Positions 16,691 to 26,518 of a stretch of 64,000 nt of DNA are shown here, piece by piece. The stretch is taken from contig JAFLBS010000005.1 in NCBI GenBank assembly GCA_017303755.1, forward strand, positions 124,001 through 188,000, read 5' to 3'. Position numbers and translations under genes: made by a program. Under the pieces are notes generated by a model, which did not search any database, had not been told where the DNA came from, and worked only from the letters and a program-made list of their open reading frames with translations. The stretch is from Flavobacteriales bacterium. GTDB taxonomy: Bacteria; Bacteroidota; Bacteroidia; Flavobacteriales; Flavobacteriaceae. Within the stretch, counting starts at the first letter, position 1, and the number at the start of each line of letters is the position of its first letter.

Positions 16691-18646
16691 TTATTTTGGT
16701 ATAGTAATCGAATATTTTGATTTTTCAGTACTCAATGCCCAATAATCGGTTCTAAATGGTACTGCAGGAAATCCTTCTTTATTAAATAGATTGCATGCAG
16801 AAGCATCTCCTATCCAACCGAAACGAACAGCTACTGGATTTGCAACCTCATCAGCAGAAACGATTACTTTACCATTACTAATTTCGGCCTTGGCAGCATA
16901 GAAAACTTGATCATTCCCAGCAATTTCAAATCCGTAAACTGAATTAGAATTGTCATTAGTAATTAGTCCAGAGCCTATATTTTCAAAAGTGATTGCTGCT
17001 TTTTCATTCTCTACATTAAATGATGAAAATGTTGGTCCAGTACAAAACTGTTTTTTATCGTATAAGTTATTTAAAGCGTTAGCAGCCAATCGATTTCCGA
17101 CTTCTTTTTTATTCCGTGGATGAATATCATTTGGATTTCCAACATCAGTAGTGATTACCATTGCAGTATTTTTCACTGATAAGGTTTTGGCTTGTGCTTC
17201 GCGAAGTTCGGCCCAATCACAACCTTCGTTACTATTACCATTGGTTTTGAAAGTTGCTAGTTGAACAAAATAAAACGGAAATTCAGTTGCCCATTTGTTT
17301 CTCCAATCATTGATTAATAGTGGAAATGCCTTTTGATATTGGTAAGCTCTCGATGCATTACTTTCTCCTTGATACCAAAGAACACCTTTGAATGCAAACG
17401 GAATTAACGGATGAATCATGGCGTTGTAACAGAGCGAAGGAAACTCATTCTCGTTGATCGTATTTCTGATGCCTTCCACTTGAAATTTCCATGTTCCGTT
17501 TAATGGTATCTGGGTTGCACCTATTTGCAATTTTAGAGCTTCTGGTTTGCCATAAATTCCGCCACCGCCACCAGTATCAACAATTCGAATTGCAATCACA
17601 TTATCACCTTCTTTTACAATTGTATTTGGAATGGAATAATTTCTTTTTATATCCCAACCTTCAGTTGAACCAACCTGAGTTCCATTCACGTAAGTGATGT
17701 CATTATCGTCAATAGCTGGAATTTCAATAGAAATTTTTGAGTTGAGTTGCTCTTTTGTGATTGAAAAATGCTTGCGAATCCATACAATTCCGTCAAAATT
17801 ACCTAAACTCTGTTCTTCCCAAGCTTTGGGTTGGTAGAGTTCTGGCCATTTTGAATCATCAAAACTTACTTCTTTATAAAAAGGTGCTTTTTCAGGAGAA
17901 AATTTTGCTTTTTGGATGTTTTCAATTCGACTTTGAGCCGTTTCCATTTTTATCTTTAAAAGTGCATCCAAATCTACTCTTGACATTTGGCTGATCATTT
18001 CTTTAAACTCGTCACTGCTTTCAAAACCTTCACGACTGATCCAAGTTTCGATGTTGGTTCCACCCCATGAAGCATTAATTATTCCAATTGGAACATTAAG
18101 TTCACTTTGTAATTTCTGCGCAAAGAAATAGCCGATACCAGTAAAATCAGCAACTGTTTTAGGCGAGCAGACTTTCCAGCCTATTGATTTGAAATCGGAG
18201 TTTGGGGATGAATTGATTTGATGTTCAATTTTGATGTGTCTAATAGTTGGAAAATTGGCTTTCGGAATTTCAATTTCGGGATTATCCGATTGACCAACTG
18301 TCCATTCCATGTTGGATTGTCCGCTGCAAATCCACACTTCACCTACTAAAACATTATTGATTTGAATGGTATTTTTTCCTGTAATTTTTAAGATGTATGG
18401 TCCGCCAGCACTTTCATTTTGTAATCGAACCATCCATTTTCCGTTTTTGTCGGCAGTTGTAGTTTGAGTTTGATTGTGGAATTGCACTGTGATTTTTTCA
18501 TTGGCATCGGCCGAACCCCAAACTGGAATTTGGACATTTCGTTGCACTACCATATTATCAGAAAAAATAGATGCAACAGTTACTTTTGCTTGCATTGAAA
18601 AGCATCCCAACACGACTAACAAAAGTAAAAAGTTCTTATTTTTCAT
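16691..18646 (-). CDS. Sialate O-acetylesterase-like SGNH esterase (SASA family), secreted
   Basis: 651 residues. Signal peptide ending CFSMQA; a small N-terminal beta domain (about 22-100); SGNH esterase domain with CSGQSNMEW (Ser111 as likely nucleophile), WGGTNIETW and WYQGESNAS, and the late Asp/His region NDIHPRNKKEVGNRLA. A galactose-binding-like insertion (about 255-390; WIRKHFSI, TYVNGTQVGSTEGW) interrupts the catalytic domain, as in many long family members. It follows GH3 with no intergenic gap and closes the part A operon. The family removes O-acetyl groups from sugars; beta-glucans are not normally acetylated, so the substrate here may be an acetylated co-occurring hemicellulose or decorated glucan. 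Confidence 0.85.
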   Translation of the reverse strand: MKNKNFLLLLVVLGCFSMQAKVTVASIFSDNMVVQRNVQIPVWGSADANEKITVQFHNQTQTTTADKNGKWMVRLQNESAGGPYILKITGKNTIQINNVLVGEVWICSGQSNMEWTVGQSDNPEIEIPKANFPTIRHIKIEHQINSSPNSDFKSIGWKVCSPKTVADFTGIGYFFAQKLQSELNVPIGIINASWGGTNIETWISREGFESSDEFKEMISQMSRVDLDALLKIKMETAQSRIENIQKAKFSPEKAPFYKEVSFDDSKWPELYQPKAWEEQSLGNFDGIVWIRKHFSITKEQLNSKISIEIPAIDDNDITYVNGTQVGSTEGWDIKRNYSIPNTIVKEGDNVIAIRIVDTGGGGGIYGKPEALKLQIGATQIPLNGTWKFQVEGIRNTINENEFPSLCYNAMIHPLIPFAFKGVLWYQGESNASRAYQYQKAFPLLINDWRNKWATEFPFYFVQLATFKTNGNSNEGCDWAELREAQAKTLSVKNTAMVITTDVGNPNDIHPRNKKEVGNRLAANALNNLYDKKQFCTGPTFSSFNVENEKAAITFENIGSGLITNDNSNSVYGFEIAGNDQVFYAAKAEISNGKVIVSADEVANPVAVRFGWIGDASACNLFNKEGFPAVPFRTDYWALSTEKSKYSITIPK

Positions 18647-20872
18647 TTATTTTATCAATTCAAATTCACTATTCAAACGAATATCGGAAGACGATGAACC
18701 AATCATTAAGTCGAAATCACCTGGTTCAGCAATCCATTCTAAATCTTTATTGTAAAAAGATAATTTCTCTTTATCAATAACAAATGTAATGGTTTTTGAC
18801 TCACCTGCTTCCAGTTTAATTTTTTGGAAATCTTTAAGCTCTTTTATTGGACGAACCACCGAACCAAATCGGTCACGAAGGTACAATTGCACCACTTCTT
18901 CTCCAGCAAGTTTTCCTGTATTAGTTAGCGTCAGAGAAACTTCTATGATTTCATTGGATTTCATTTTTGATTTAGACAACCTCAAATTAGAATATCCAAA
19001 AGTGGTATAACTTAAGCCGTGTCCGAATGAAAATTGAGGCGTGTTTGGCAAATCAATATACGATGACTTGTACATTTTATCTTCATTTATCGAAGGTCTT
19101 CCAGTGTTAAAATTGTTGTAGTAAATTGGAATCTGACCTTCATCTCTTGGGAAAGTCATTGGTAATTTACCCGACGGATTGTAATCGCCAAAAAGTACGT
19201 CAGCGATGGCATTTCCAGCTTCGGTTCCAAGCCACCAAGTATATACAATGGTTGGCATGTTATCGGCTGTCCAATTGAATACTAAAGGTCGTCCGGCATT
19301 GATTAAAATCACGATGGGTTTTCCTGTTTTTTGAAGTTCTTTAATTAAGTCTTCCTGAACTCCGGGCAAGTGAATGTTACTTCTGCTTTTGGCTTCACCG
19401 CTCATGTTGTGACGTTCACCAATGCTTAAAATCACCACATCCGATTGGTTGGCTACGTCAATAGCTTCTTGAAAACCCGCTTTACTTTGGTCAAGAACAC
19501 CACAACCTTTAGCATAAAGAAGTTTAGTGTTTTTACCTACTTTATTTTGCAAACCTTCCCATTGTGAAACGATATAAGTAGAATCTATTTCTTTCAAATC
19601 GATGGACCAAAAACCGTGATTGTCTCTTTTGGATTTCACCATCGGACCGATAAAAGCAATTGTTTTTGTTTCTTTTGAAAGCGGTAAAACATTTTTTTCA
19701 TTCTTTAGAAGAACGATGCTTTTTACTGCCATATCTCGAGCAATTTTGCTGTGCTCTGGATTAGAAAGCGCTTTATCTTGACGCTCTTGATTGGAATATT
19801 TATAAGGATCATCGAACAATCCTAGTTCGAATTTTTTACGTAAAATTCTTCGTACGGCATCATCAATAGTCGCAATTGGAACTCTATTTTCTTTTACTAA
19901 TTGTGCCAAATTGTTACGATAAGCATTGCTTTCCATATCCATATCACTTCCGGCTGTAATGGCAGAATAGGCAGCTTCTTTTCCGTCTTTAGAATAGCCA
20001 TGTGTAACCATTTCGCTAATCGAACCCCAATCAGAAACCACAAAGCCTTTAAAACCCCATTTTCCTTTGAGAATATCGCGTTGAATGTATTTATTACCCG
20101 TTGCAGGAATTCCGTTGATGTCATTAAACGAATTCATAAAAGTAGCTACACCAGCATCGACAGCCGCTTTGAATGGAGGCAAATAGGTTTCCCACAACAT
20201 TCGTTCGCTCATATCGACTGAATTGTAATCTCTTCCACCAATAGCAGCACCGTAAGCCGCAAAATGTTTAGCACAGGCCATTACCGAATTCAGATCGCCT
20301 AACTTTTGACCTTGAAATCCTTTTACTCGTGCATAGGCAATTTTAGAACCTAAATAAGTGTCTTCACCTGCGCCTTCCATTACTCTTCCCCAACGCGGAT
20401 CACGTCCAATATCAACCATTGGTGCGAATGTCCAATGAATACCACTTGCAGCAGCTTCGACAGCGGCAATTCGGGCACCTAATTCAATTGCTTGTAAATC
20501 CCAACTTGCGGCTTCTGCGAGCGGAATTGGAAAAGTAGTTTTGTAACCGTGAATCACGTCCAAACCAAAAAGTAGTGGAATCTTCAATCGGGATTGCATG
20601 GCCAATTCTTGGTATTTTCGGGTTCTTTCGGCACCGTTTACATTAAGCATCGAACCCAACAATCCGCTTTTGATTTCATTTTGTTTATTTGGATTTACCA
20701 CTAATGGTCCAGTAGGATTAGCATCATTGGTGTATTGATTGAGTTGACCAATTTTTTCTTCTAAAGTCATTTTTTTTAGCAATTCTTCCACTCTTTGGTC
20801 GATGGTTTTCTGTTGAGAAAATCCAATGAAGAATGATAGAAAGAATACGAATAAAGTAGTTTTTTTCAACAT
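18647..20872 (-). CDS. GH3 family beta-glucosidase (BglX-like), periplasmic
   Basis: 741 residues, the usual length for bacterial BglX-type enzymes. Signal peptide MLKKTTLFVFFLSFFIGFSQ; GH3 N-terminal barrel with KHFAAYG and catalytic nucleophile D281 in GFVVSDWGS; GH3 C-terminal alpha/beta sandwich (VILSIGERHNMSGEA); fibronectin-III-like C-terminal domain (about 650-735). Retaining exo-enzyme releasing glucose from the non-reducing ends of beta-gluco-oligosaccharides. No lipobox, so a periplasmic location is likely. Seven bases downstream of GH5 and directly abutting the esterase gene; part of the long SusC-to-esterase operon. Confidence 0.93.
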   Translation of the reverse strand: MLKKTTLFVFFLSFFIGFSQQKTIDQRVEELLKKMTLEEKIGQLNQYTNDANPTGPLVVNPNKQNEIKSGLLGSMLNVNGAERTRKYQELAMQSRLKIPLLFGLDVIHGYKTTFPIPLAEAASWDLQAIELGARIAAVEAAASGIHWTFAPMVDIGRDPRWGRVMEGAGEDTYLGSKIAYARVKGFQGQKLGDLNSVMACAKHFAAYGAAIGGRDYNSVDMSERMLWETYLPPFKAAVDAGVATFMNSFNDINGIPATGNKYIQRDILKGKWGFKGFVVSDWGSISEMVTHGYSKDGKEAAYSAITAGSDMDMESNAYRNNLAQLVKENRVPIATIDDAVRRILRKKFELGLFDDPYKYSNQERQDKALSNPEHSKIARDMAVKSIVLLKNEKNVLPLSKETKTIAFIGPMVKSKRDNHGFWSIDLKEIDSTYIVSQWEGLQNKVGKNTKLLYAKGCGVLDQSKAGFQEAIDVANQSDVVILSIGERHNMSGEAKSRSNIHLPGVQEDLIKELQKTGKPIVILINAGRPLVFNWTADNMPTIVYTWWLGTEAGNAIADVLFGDYNPSGKLPMTFPRDEGQIPIYYNNFNTGRPSINEDKMYKSSYIDLPNTPQFSFGHGLSYTTFGYSNLRLSKSKMKSNEIIEVSLTLTNTGKLAGEEVVQLYLRDRFGSVVRPIKELKDFQKIKLEAGESKTITFVIDKEKLSFYNKDLEWIAEPGDFDLMIGSSSSDIRLNSEFELIK

Positions 20873-20879
20873 AAATGCA

Positions 20880-22655
20880 TTATTTGGTTTGACTTTTAAA
20901 TTCTAAATAGTTGAGATTAAAGTTCCCTTCGACAAAGAAAATTTTGATTTTTTGAATTCCTTTATTGAGTTGAATATTTTTTAGCGTGATGGATTTCCAA
21001 ACATCATCTCCGCCCGAAAATGGAAGTGATATAGTTTCAGAAAGGCGATTACCTTTATCATCTATTATATAGAATTTACCTTCTGCTTTTTGATTGGAAT
21101 ACCGAATTTCGACTTCAAATTTATTTGATTTTGCAACTTCAACTGTATATTGTAGCCATTCGTCTTTTTCAATAAAACTAACCGCATATCCATTGGATTT
21201 TTTATCCGTACATTTTATAATATCAACCGCGTCGTTTCGCATTTGATGGCCTTGATTCCACTCAGTTGATTTCCCAGATGACACCCAATAATTAGCAGTA
21301 TCATTATCCGAATAGGCAAATCCGTTTGTCCCCAAATCAAAGTGAGTTGCAAATACTTTTCCTGGCAAACTATTTTTTTTGAATGGTTTTGTTTCGGTAG
21401 TTTGGATCTGTCTGAACATGGCATCAATCACATCTTTTTTGACAATAACATTTTCCATTTTGTAATTCTCGGCCATTTCCATCAAGGTTCTAAAGGCTTC
21501 ATCAGAAGATGGTTTATCAGTTCCTTTTTCCCAATAATTCAACAATTTATCATAACCCGAAGTTTTTACAACTGATGTTACACCAGCTATATTATCTATT
21601 TTTTTCATTGGCCAGAAAGCCCAACCGATGTTATTCTTTTCAATTAAACTAATGACATCTCTGAACCAAACATTAGAATTTTCGCCACTTTCGCCCAACC
21701 AAATCGGAACATTATGTTCTTTTCTATAATCAAGCATTTGTTGGATACTTCCTTGGTCATTGTAGTTCCAATACTTATGAAAACTCAGTGCCATATTTTC
21801 ATCCCAAAGCGGAAAAATACCTTTGTAATTATTTCCCCAGCAATTTCCTTCGATGATGATTAAGTGCTTTTGATCGACTTCTCGAATGGCTTTGGTAATC
21901 TCCATTTGCAAAGCACGAAGTGGAGCGTTTAGAGTTTCATCACAACCATTTTTATTCGTTCCAGAAAAGTTCCAATTGGGTTCGTTGATGATATCATAAC
22001 CACCCATCCAAGGCTCATTTTTGTAACGTGAAGCTATTTTTTTCCAAAAAGCGACCATTTTATCTTGATTGGCTTTGCTTTCCCAAAGTGACGGTTTTGT
22101 TTCGTCGTAATCTGAAATATTGGCATCTTTTCCTTGTCCACCTGGCGCTGCATGCAAATCAAGAATAAGATACATTTTATTCGCCGCACACCAATTCAAA
22201 AGCGAATCCGTCATGGCAAAACCTTCTTCTAGCCATGTATTTTCACCTGTAACCTTTTCTTGTTCGATTGGTAAAGTATACAAATTATAATGCATAGGAA
22301 GACGAATTGAATTGAATCCCCAAGCTGCAAGCGAATCAATATCTCGTTTGGTTATACCATTAGTTTTATAGGCTTTGTAGAATTTAGCCGTATTTTCTTC
22401 ACCAATTAATTCTGTTATTTTTTTGCGGATGACGTGTTGTGGTCCAGCAAAATCACCTGTTTTGAGCATGTATCCTTCTTGAACCATCCATCCGCCGAGG
22501 CCAAGTCCACGCAATAAAACGGGATTTCCATTAGCATCAACAATGTTTTGTCCGTCTCTATGAAGAAATTCTTGTGCCGACAAAATACTTGACCAGCATA
22601 AGAAAAGTGATAGTACAGCAATTCCGAAGAATGCCCTTTTAGAGAATACTTTCAT
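20880..22655 (-). CDS. GH5 family glucanase with C-terminal CBM6-like domain
   Basis: 591 residues. Signal peptide ending SILSAQ; GH5 (beta/alpha)8 domain (about 28-385) with RGLGLGGWMVQEGYM, GFNSIRLPMHYNLY, acid/base E225 in YDIINEPNW and nucleophile E322 in IWLGESGENS. A C-terminal beta-sandwich (about 440-591) resembles CBM6 (WLQYTVEV, KIFFVEGNFNLNYLEF). GH5 is broad; the RGxGLGGW start and the neighbourhood suggest an exo- or endo-beta-glucanase acting on beta-1,3, beta-1,6 or beta-1,4 glucosidic bonds, and the subfamily cannot be set by eye. It lies 17 bases after GH30 and 7 before GH3. Confidence 0.88.
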   Translation of the reverse strand: MKVFSKRAFFGIAVLSLFLCWSSILSAQEFLHRDGQNIVDANGNPVLLRGLGLGGWMVQEGYMLKTGDFAGPQHVIRKKITELIGEENTAKFYKAYKTNGITKRDIDSLAAWGFNSIRLPMHYNLYTLPIEQEKVTGENTWLEEGFAMTDSLLNWCAANKMYLILDLHAAPGGQGKDANISDYDETKPSLWESKANQDKMVAFWKKIASRYKNEPWMGGYDIINEPNWNFSGTNKNGCDETLNAPLRALQMEITKAIREVDQKHLIIIEGNCWGNNYKGIFPLWDENMALSFHKYWNYNDQGSIQQMLDYRKEHNVPIWLGESGENSNVWFRDVISLIEKNNIGWAFWPMKKIDNIAGVTSVVKTSGYDKLLNYWEKGTDKPSSDEAFRTLMEMAENYKMENVIVKKDVIDAMFRQIQTTETKPFKKNSLPGKVFATHFDLGTNGFAYSDNDTANYWVSSGKSTEWNQGHQMRNDAVDIIKCTDKKSNGYAVSFIEKDEWLQYTVEVAKSNKFEVEIRYSNQKAEGKFYIIDDKGNRLSETISLPFSGGDDVWKSITLKNIQLNKGIQKIKIFFVEGNFNLNYLEFKSQTK

Positions 22656-22672
22656 AAATTATTTGGTCTGAA

Positions 22673-24130
22673 TTAATAAATCAGCGTTTGAATGGAATGT
22701 GGTAAAATAGTAACCTCAGTCGCATTGGTTCCGATGCATAAGTTGTACATAATTTTCTGATTGCTTTGATTCAAAACTACGGTTACTACTTTTCCATCTG
22801 GATTTAAAAATGAGGTTGTCAATAATTGGCTACGGCTGGCTACACTACTGATTCTTTTGGCTCCTTTATTGATGAATTTAGAGAAATGTCCAATTACATA
22901 GTACGAAGGTGTATAAATCAATTCGCCTGTGTTGGTATCACCGTGAATAGGCGAAAAACAGAAATTTTGCTGATGATTTGGTCCACCGTTTTGGTCTAAA
23001 AGAATATTCCAATCGGTCCAAGCTACGGTTCCGTTATTAAAATCGTTGATCATTGATTTGCCGTAACGTTCACCATTTGCCCATAATTGGTATTTTTTGG
23101 AGTCGAATTTTTCGATACAACCTTCAGTAAAAATCAGGTTTTTTGAAGGATACATCTCGTTTACCATTCCGATGTTTTCAAACATTTGATTACTTCCATT
23201 CCACGTTTCATACCAGTGAAAACCAATTCCCCAAACGTATTTGCTCGCCGCAGGATCGGATAAAATAGTGTTGACGCGTTGCGCAATCAAATCGCGATTG
23301 TGATCCCAAACCGTAATTTTTTTATCTCCTAATCCCGCTTTTGCTAGAGTTGGTCCGAGGTAATTTTTAAGAAAATCCCTTTCTTCTTCTGCTGTATAGA
23401 TACACGATTCCCAACGCTGTCTCGCCATTGGCTCGTTTTGAATGGTTAAACCCCAAACAGGCAAACCTTCTTTCTGAACCGCGTTGATGTATTTTACATA
23501 GTAATTGGCCCAAGATTGATAAAATTCAGGCAATAATTTTCCGCCAAGAAGCATGTTATTATTGTCTTTCATAAAAGCGGGTGGCGACCAAGGACTGATG
23601 TAAAAATTAGCATTTTTGCCTATGGTTTCCATTGCTTTTTTGATTAATGGAATTTTATATTTTTTATCTACTTCAATGGAAAATGTTTTTAATACTTTGT
23701 CACCTTCTTCAACATAGGTGTAACTTCCTGAACTAAAATCACAACTGTTCATGTTGGTTCGAACTACATTGTATCCGATGCCTTTGTCTTTACTGAAATA
23801 AGCGTCAATGAACTCTTTTTGTTTATCAGCTGATAATTTCGCGTAGATTTCGGCACTCGCATCCGTTATAGCGCCGCCAATACCAAGAAATGTTTGAAAT
23901 TTTTTATCGGGATTAACAAAAACACACACTTGAGTTTCTAAGGGTTGTTTCATTTCTGAAAACGATAAAAGGCTCTCGGATTTTGATAATTTTAAATTAG
24001 TACTATCGGCAGTAGCATAAATAGTTACTGATTTATTTTTGGCAGAATAAGCAACTGGTGTTGTAGTTTTCTTTTGAGAGAAAGCAACTATAGTTGAACA
24101 TAGAAATAGGCTTAAAACTATTCTTCTCAT
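22673..24130 (-). CDS. GH30 family glycosidase, secreted (first of two)
   Basis: 485 residues. Signal peptide MRRIVLSLFLCSTIVAFSQ without a lipobox, so probably periplasmic. GH30 barrel plus beta side domain: FLGIGGAITDASAEIY, WSPPAFMKDN, acid/base E233 in LTIQNEPMARQRWESC, nucleophile E336 in LIFTEGCIEKF. The NEP-x5-WE spacing resembles the glucosylceramidase-like branch of GH30. In beta-glucan loci such enzymes usually cleave beta-1,6 side-chain or terminal glucosyl bonds. It is 17 bases downstream of the second GH30 gene, to which it is related but clearly diverged; a shared substrate cannot be assumed. Confidence 0.92.
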   Translation of the reverse strand: MRRIVLSLFLCSTIVAFSQKKTTTPVAYSAKNKSVTIYATADSTNLKLSKSESLLSFSEMKQPLETQVCVFVNPDKKFQTFLGIGGAITDASAEIYAKLSADKQKEFIDAYFSKDKGIGYNVVRTNMNSCDFSSGSYTYVEEGDKVLKTFSIEVDKKYKIPLIKKAMETIGKNANFYISPWSPPAFMKDNNNMLLGGKLLPEFYQSWANYYVKYINAVQKEGLPVWGLTIQNEPMARQRWESCIYTAEEERDFLKNYLGPTLAKAGLGDKKITVWDHNRDLIAQRVNTILSDPAASKYVWGIGFHWYETWNGSNQMFENIGMVNEMYPSKNLIFTEGCIEKFDSKKYQLWANGERYGKSMINDFNNGTVAWTDWNILLDQNGGPNHQQNFCFSPIHGDTNTGELIYTPSYYVIGHFSKFINKGAKRISSVASRSQLLTTSFLNPDGKVVTVVLNQSNQKIMYNLCIGTNATEVTILPHSIQTLIY

Positions 24131-24147
24131 AAATTAATTTTTAAACA

Positions 24148-25593
24148 TTAAAAAACAAAAGTTGCTACAGAACCTCCGTCAAGATTTGTGGTAAACCATT
24201 TACCATTGTATTTTACATTGAATATTTCGGATGATGCGCCATCGTTTTCGACAATCACAACAATTTTACCCGCAGGTGTTTTAAAGGCAACATTATTCAA
24301 ATTTCCAACCTGATTGGAAGCGATTCGCACAGAACCCGCAGGAACAAATTTTGAAGCATGAGCAATGATGTAATAGGCAACATTTCGTTCAAAATTTTCG
24401 CTACTAACAACGGTTAACGCACCTTTACACATAGTACAACCACCGGGAGTATGTGGCCCGAATGAGGCATTGTTGGCCAAATTCCACTCTAAAGCGTTTT
24501 TACTCCAATTGCGCATCGAACCAATAATTACATTTTTAAGATGCCATTTTAAATCACCACCAAAGTCTCCGGTTGAGGAAGTCCATTGCTCCGTGAAATA
24601 AACATTCTTAGTTGGATAAGCGCTGTGAACGGAAGACAAAGCTGAAATATCGCCTGCATATAGATGGAAAGCGGAACCATCAACAAAAGGGTTGGCTCCA
24701 GCATCTGATAATACGGTAATTGGATATTGTGGTTGATCGCAATTGTGGTCGTAAGCAACAATTTTGGTAGTAATTCCGTTGCTTTGAAACGCTGGACCTA
24801 AATGGTTTTTAATAAAATCAGCTTGTTCTAAAGCGGTCATGTACATACTTGGATTATTTCCAGGATGTAATGGTTCGTTTTGAGGTGTAATGGCATCAAT
24901 AGTGATTCCTTGTGCGCCCATTTGCTGAATGTATTTTACAAAATACTGCGCATAAACGCTGTAATATTGTGGTAATAAACTTCCGCCTATTGAACTTCCG
25001 TTGGTTTTCATCCAAGTGGGTGGAGACCATGGAGTTGCCATTATTTTAATATTGGGATTGATTAGTAGAATTTCTTTTAAAAGAAGAATCAACTGGTTAT
25101 CGGGTGTCAAACTGAAATTGGCAAGAGTCACATCAGTTTGTCCGGCAGGAAGATCATTGTACGAAAAAACGGTTCCATTCAAATCGGATGCACCAATACT
25201 GATTCTAAGGTAATTTACTGAAATTGAAGATGCTGAAGAACCGAAAAGTTCCTGTAGTAATTGTTGTTTTTTGGATGGAATTAATTGGTTGATAACTTCG
25301 GCACTTCCGCCAGTTAAAGTATAACCAAACCCATCTATGGATTGGTACGTTTGTGCAGCATTTACTTCAATATTAGAATACACATTATAGGCTGTATTGA
25401 ACGCTAAAATGGTATTTTGCTTCTCTAATTTTACAGAACCATCTGCTTTGGTCAGCCAGAAATCAACCTCATTGGTTACAGGTTGTGGAGATGGTTGTGG
25501 ACTTGATGATGAATCCGACGAATTTGAGCAACTCAGCAATCCTCCAAATAAAGAAGCGAGTATGTATAGCTTAAAACTTAGTTTGTGTGTCAT
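24148..25593 (-). CDS. GH30 family glycosidase, lipoprotein (second of two)
   Basis: 481 residues. Lipoprotein signal LFGGLLSC (Cys22) followed by a Ser/Pro-rich spacer (SSDSSSSPQPSPQPV), suggesting surface exposure. GH30 domain: QSIDGFGYTLTGGSAEV, WSPPTWMKTNGSSIGG, acid/base E240 in ITPQNEPLHP, nucleophile E335 in VYFTEQWTSS. Likely an endo-beta-1,6-glucanase or beta-1,6-glucosidase removing laminarin branches at the surface, while the non-lipidated GH30 downstream acts inside. The start overlaps the stop of the EEP-family gene by 4 bases (ATGA), so the two are translationally coupled. Confidence 0.92.
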   Translation of the reverse strand: MTHKLSFKLYILASLFGGLLSCSNSSDSSSSPQPSPQPVTNEVDFWLTKADGSVKLEKQNTILAFNTAYNVYSNIEVNAAQTYQSIDGFGYTLTGGSAEVINQLIPSKKQQLLQELFGSSASSISVNYLRISIGASDLNGTVFSYNDLPAGQTDVTLANFSLTPDNQLILLLKEILLINPNIKIMATPWSPPTWMKTNGSSIGGSLLPQYYSVYAQYFVKYIQQMGAQGITIDAITPQNEPLHPGNNPSMYMTALEQADFIKNHLGPAFQSNGITTKIVAYDHNCDQPQYPITVLSDAGANPFVDGSAFHLYAGDISALSSVHSAYPTKNVYFTEQWTSSTGDFGGDLKWHLKNVIIGSMRNWSKNALEWNLANNASFGPHTPGGCTMCKGALTVVSSENFERNVAYYIIAHASKFVPAGSVRIASNQVGNLNNVAFKTPAGKIVVIVENDGASSEIFNVKYNGKWFTTNLDGGSVATFVF

Positions 25594-26435
25594 TTTTTGA
25601 TTGAGATTTCAACAAGAACGGGAAAATGATCAGAAGGATACTTTAAATCAATTGAATCGCTTAATGTGGCGTATTTCAGCACTTTAAGACTACCCTCTTT
25701 TGAAATAAAAATATAATCAATCCGTTTTGTTACTGGTTCGTTATGTTTAAAACCATTAAAAGTTCCTATGGGTCCAAATGGTTTTTGTTGGGAAACTTCT
25801 CGACTATCGAGCATTTCTTTTTTAAGATTCAGAATGCGTTGTTCTGTGGGCTCGGTATTAAAATCTCCCATAAAAATTACAGGGAAATTTTTAGTATTTA
25901 GAACTTTTATTTTAGATAGAATCAACTCAATTCCTTTAGTTCGGGCTTCTTCACCCATGTGATCTAAATGAGTATTGAATACCCAAAATAGTTTTTTTGA
26001 TTTTTTGTCTTTAAACAGAGCATACGTGCATACACGATGACAAGCTGCATCCCAACCCATTGAAATAATATCAGGTGTTTGGGAAAGCCAAAAAGTACTT
26101 TCCTGTAGTACATCAAATTGTTCTTTTTTGAAATAAATAGTTGATGCTTCTCCTTTTCCCACTCCTTCTCTACCGATTCCAACAGAATTATAGGCTGTTA
26201 GTGAATTTGAAATATCAGTTACTTGATTGGGTTTTGCTTCTTGCACACCAAAAATATCCGGGTTGTAAAATTGGATTTGGGATAGGAAAAAATCCTTACG
26301 GTGCGTCCAATCGTTTTCACCGTCAGATTCGATGTCTAGACGAATGTTGTAAGTCATTATTTTTAACGACTGAGCATTCATTAGCCAACACGAAACAGAG
26401 AGAAACAGAAGTAAAAAAAACTTTTTTTGTTGCAT
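25590..26435 (-). CDS. Secreted endonuclease/exonuclease/phosphatase (EEP) family protein
   Basis: 281 residues. Signal peptide ending CWLMNAQ, then a complete EEP fold with all core motifs: MTYNIRLD, GVQEAKPNQ, VFNTHLDHMG, FMGDFNTEP, RIDYIFIS and SDHFPV (metal-binding Asn/Glu and catalytic His/Asp). The family includes DNase I-like nucleases, sphingomyelinases and inositol-phosphate phosphatases; secreted short forms are common in Bacteroidota sugar loci, but their substrate is not known to me. Coupled by a 4-base overlap to the GH30 gene, so it is made with the glucanases. It may act on a phospho-substituent or scavenge phosphate from algal material. Confidence 0.85.
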   Translation of the reverse strand: MQQKKFFLLLFLSVSCWLMNAQSLKIMTYNIRLDIESDGENDWTHRKDFFLSQIQFYNPDIFGVQEAKPNQVTDISNSLTAYNSVGIGREGVGKGEASTIYFKKEQFDVLQESTFWLSQTPDIISMGWDAACHRVCTYALFKDKKSKKLFWVFNTHLDHMGEEARTKGIELILSKIKVLNTKNFPVIFMGDFNTEPTEQRILNLKKEMLDSREVSQQKPFGPIGTFNGFKHNEPVTKRIDYIFISKEGSLKVLKYATLSDSIDLKYPSDHFPVLVEISIKK

Positions 26436-26460
26436 CTTTTTTTAACTATTATCCATCAAA

Positions 26461-26486
26461 GCTTCTACTAACTTCTTAATAGAAGC
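26461..26486 (-). repeat. Inverted repeat between GH16 and EEP genes
   Basis: Exact 7-bp arms GCTTCTA and TAGAAGC in the 83-base gap. No T tract follows on the minus strand, so an mRNA processing or stability hairpin is more likely than a terminator. Confidence 0.4.
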
Positions 26487-26518
26487 AATCAATGGACAAA
26501 CTAACTTAAACAAAAATA

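Noticed and set aside
19901-20221. 106-codon plus-strand open frame over the GH3 gene
   Set aside because: Antisense shadow of the GH3 catalytic domain.
26141-26479. 112-codon plus-strand open frame over the EEP gene
   Set aside because: Antisense to a gene with all EEP motifs; no recognisable domain or start signal.
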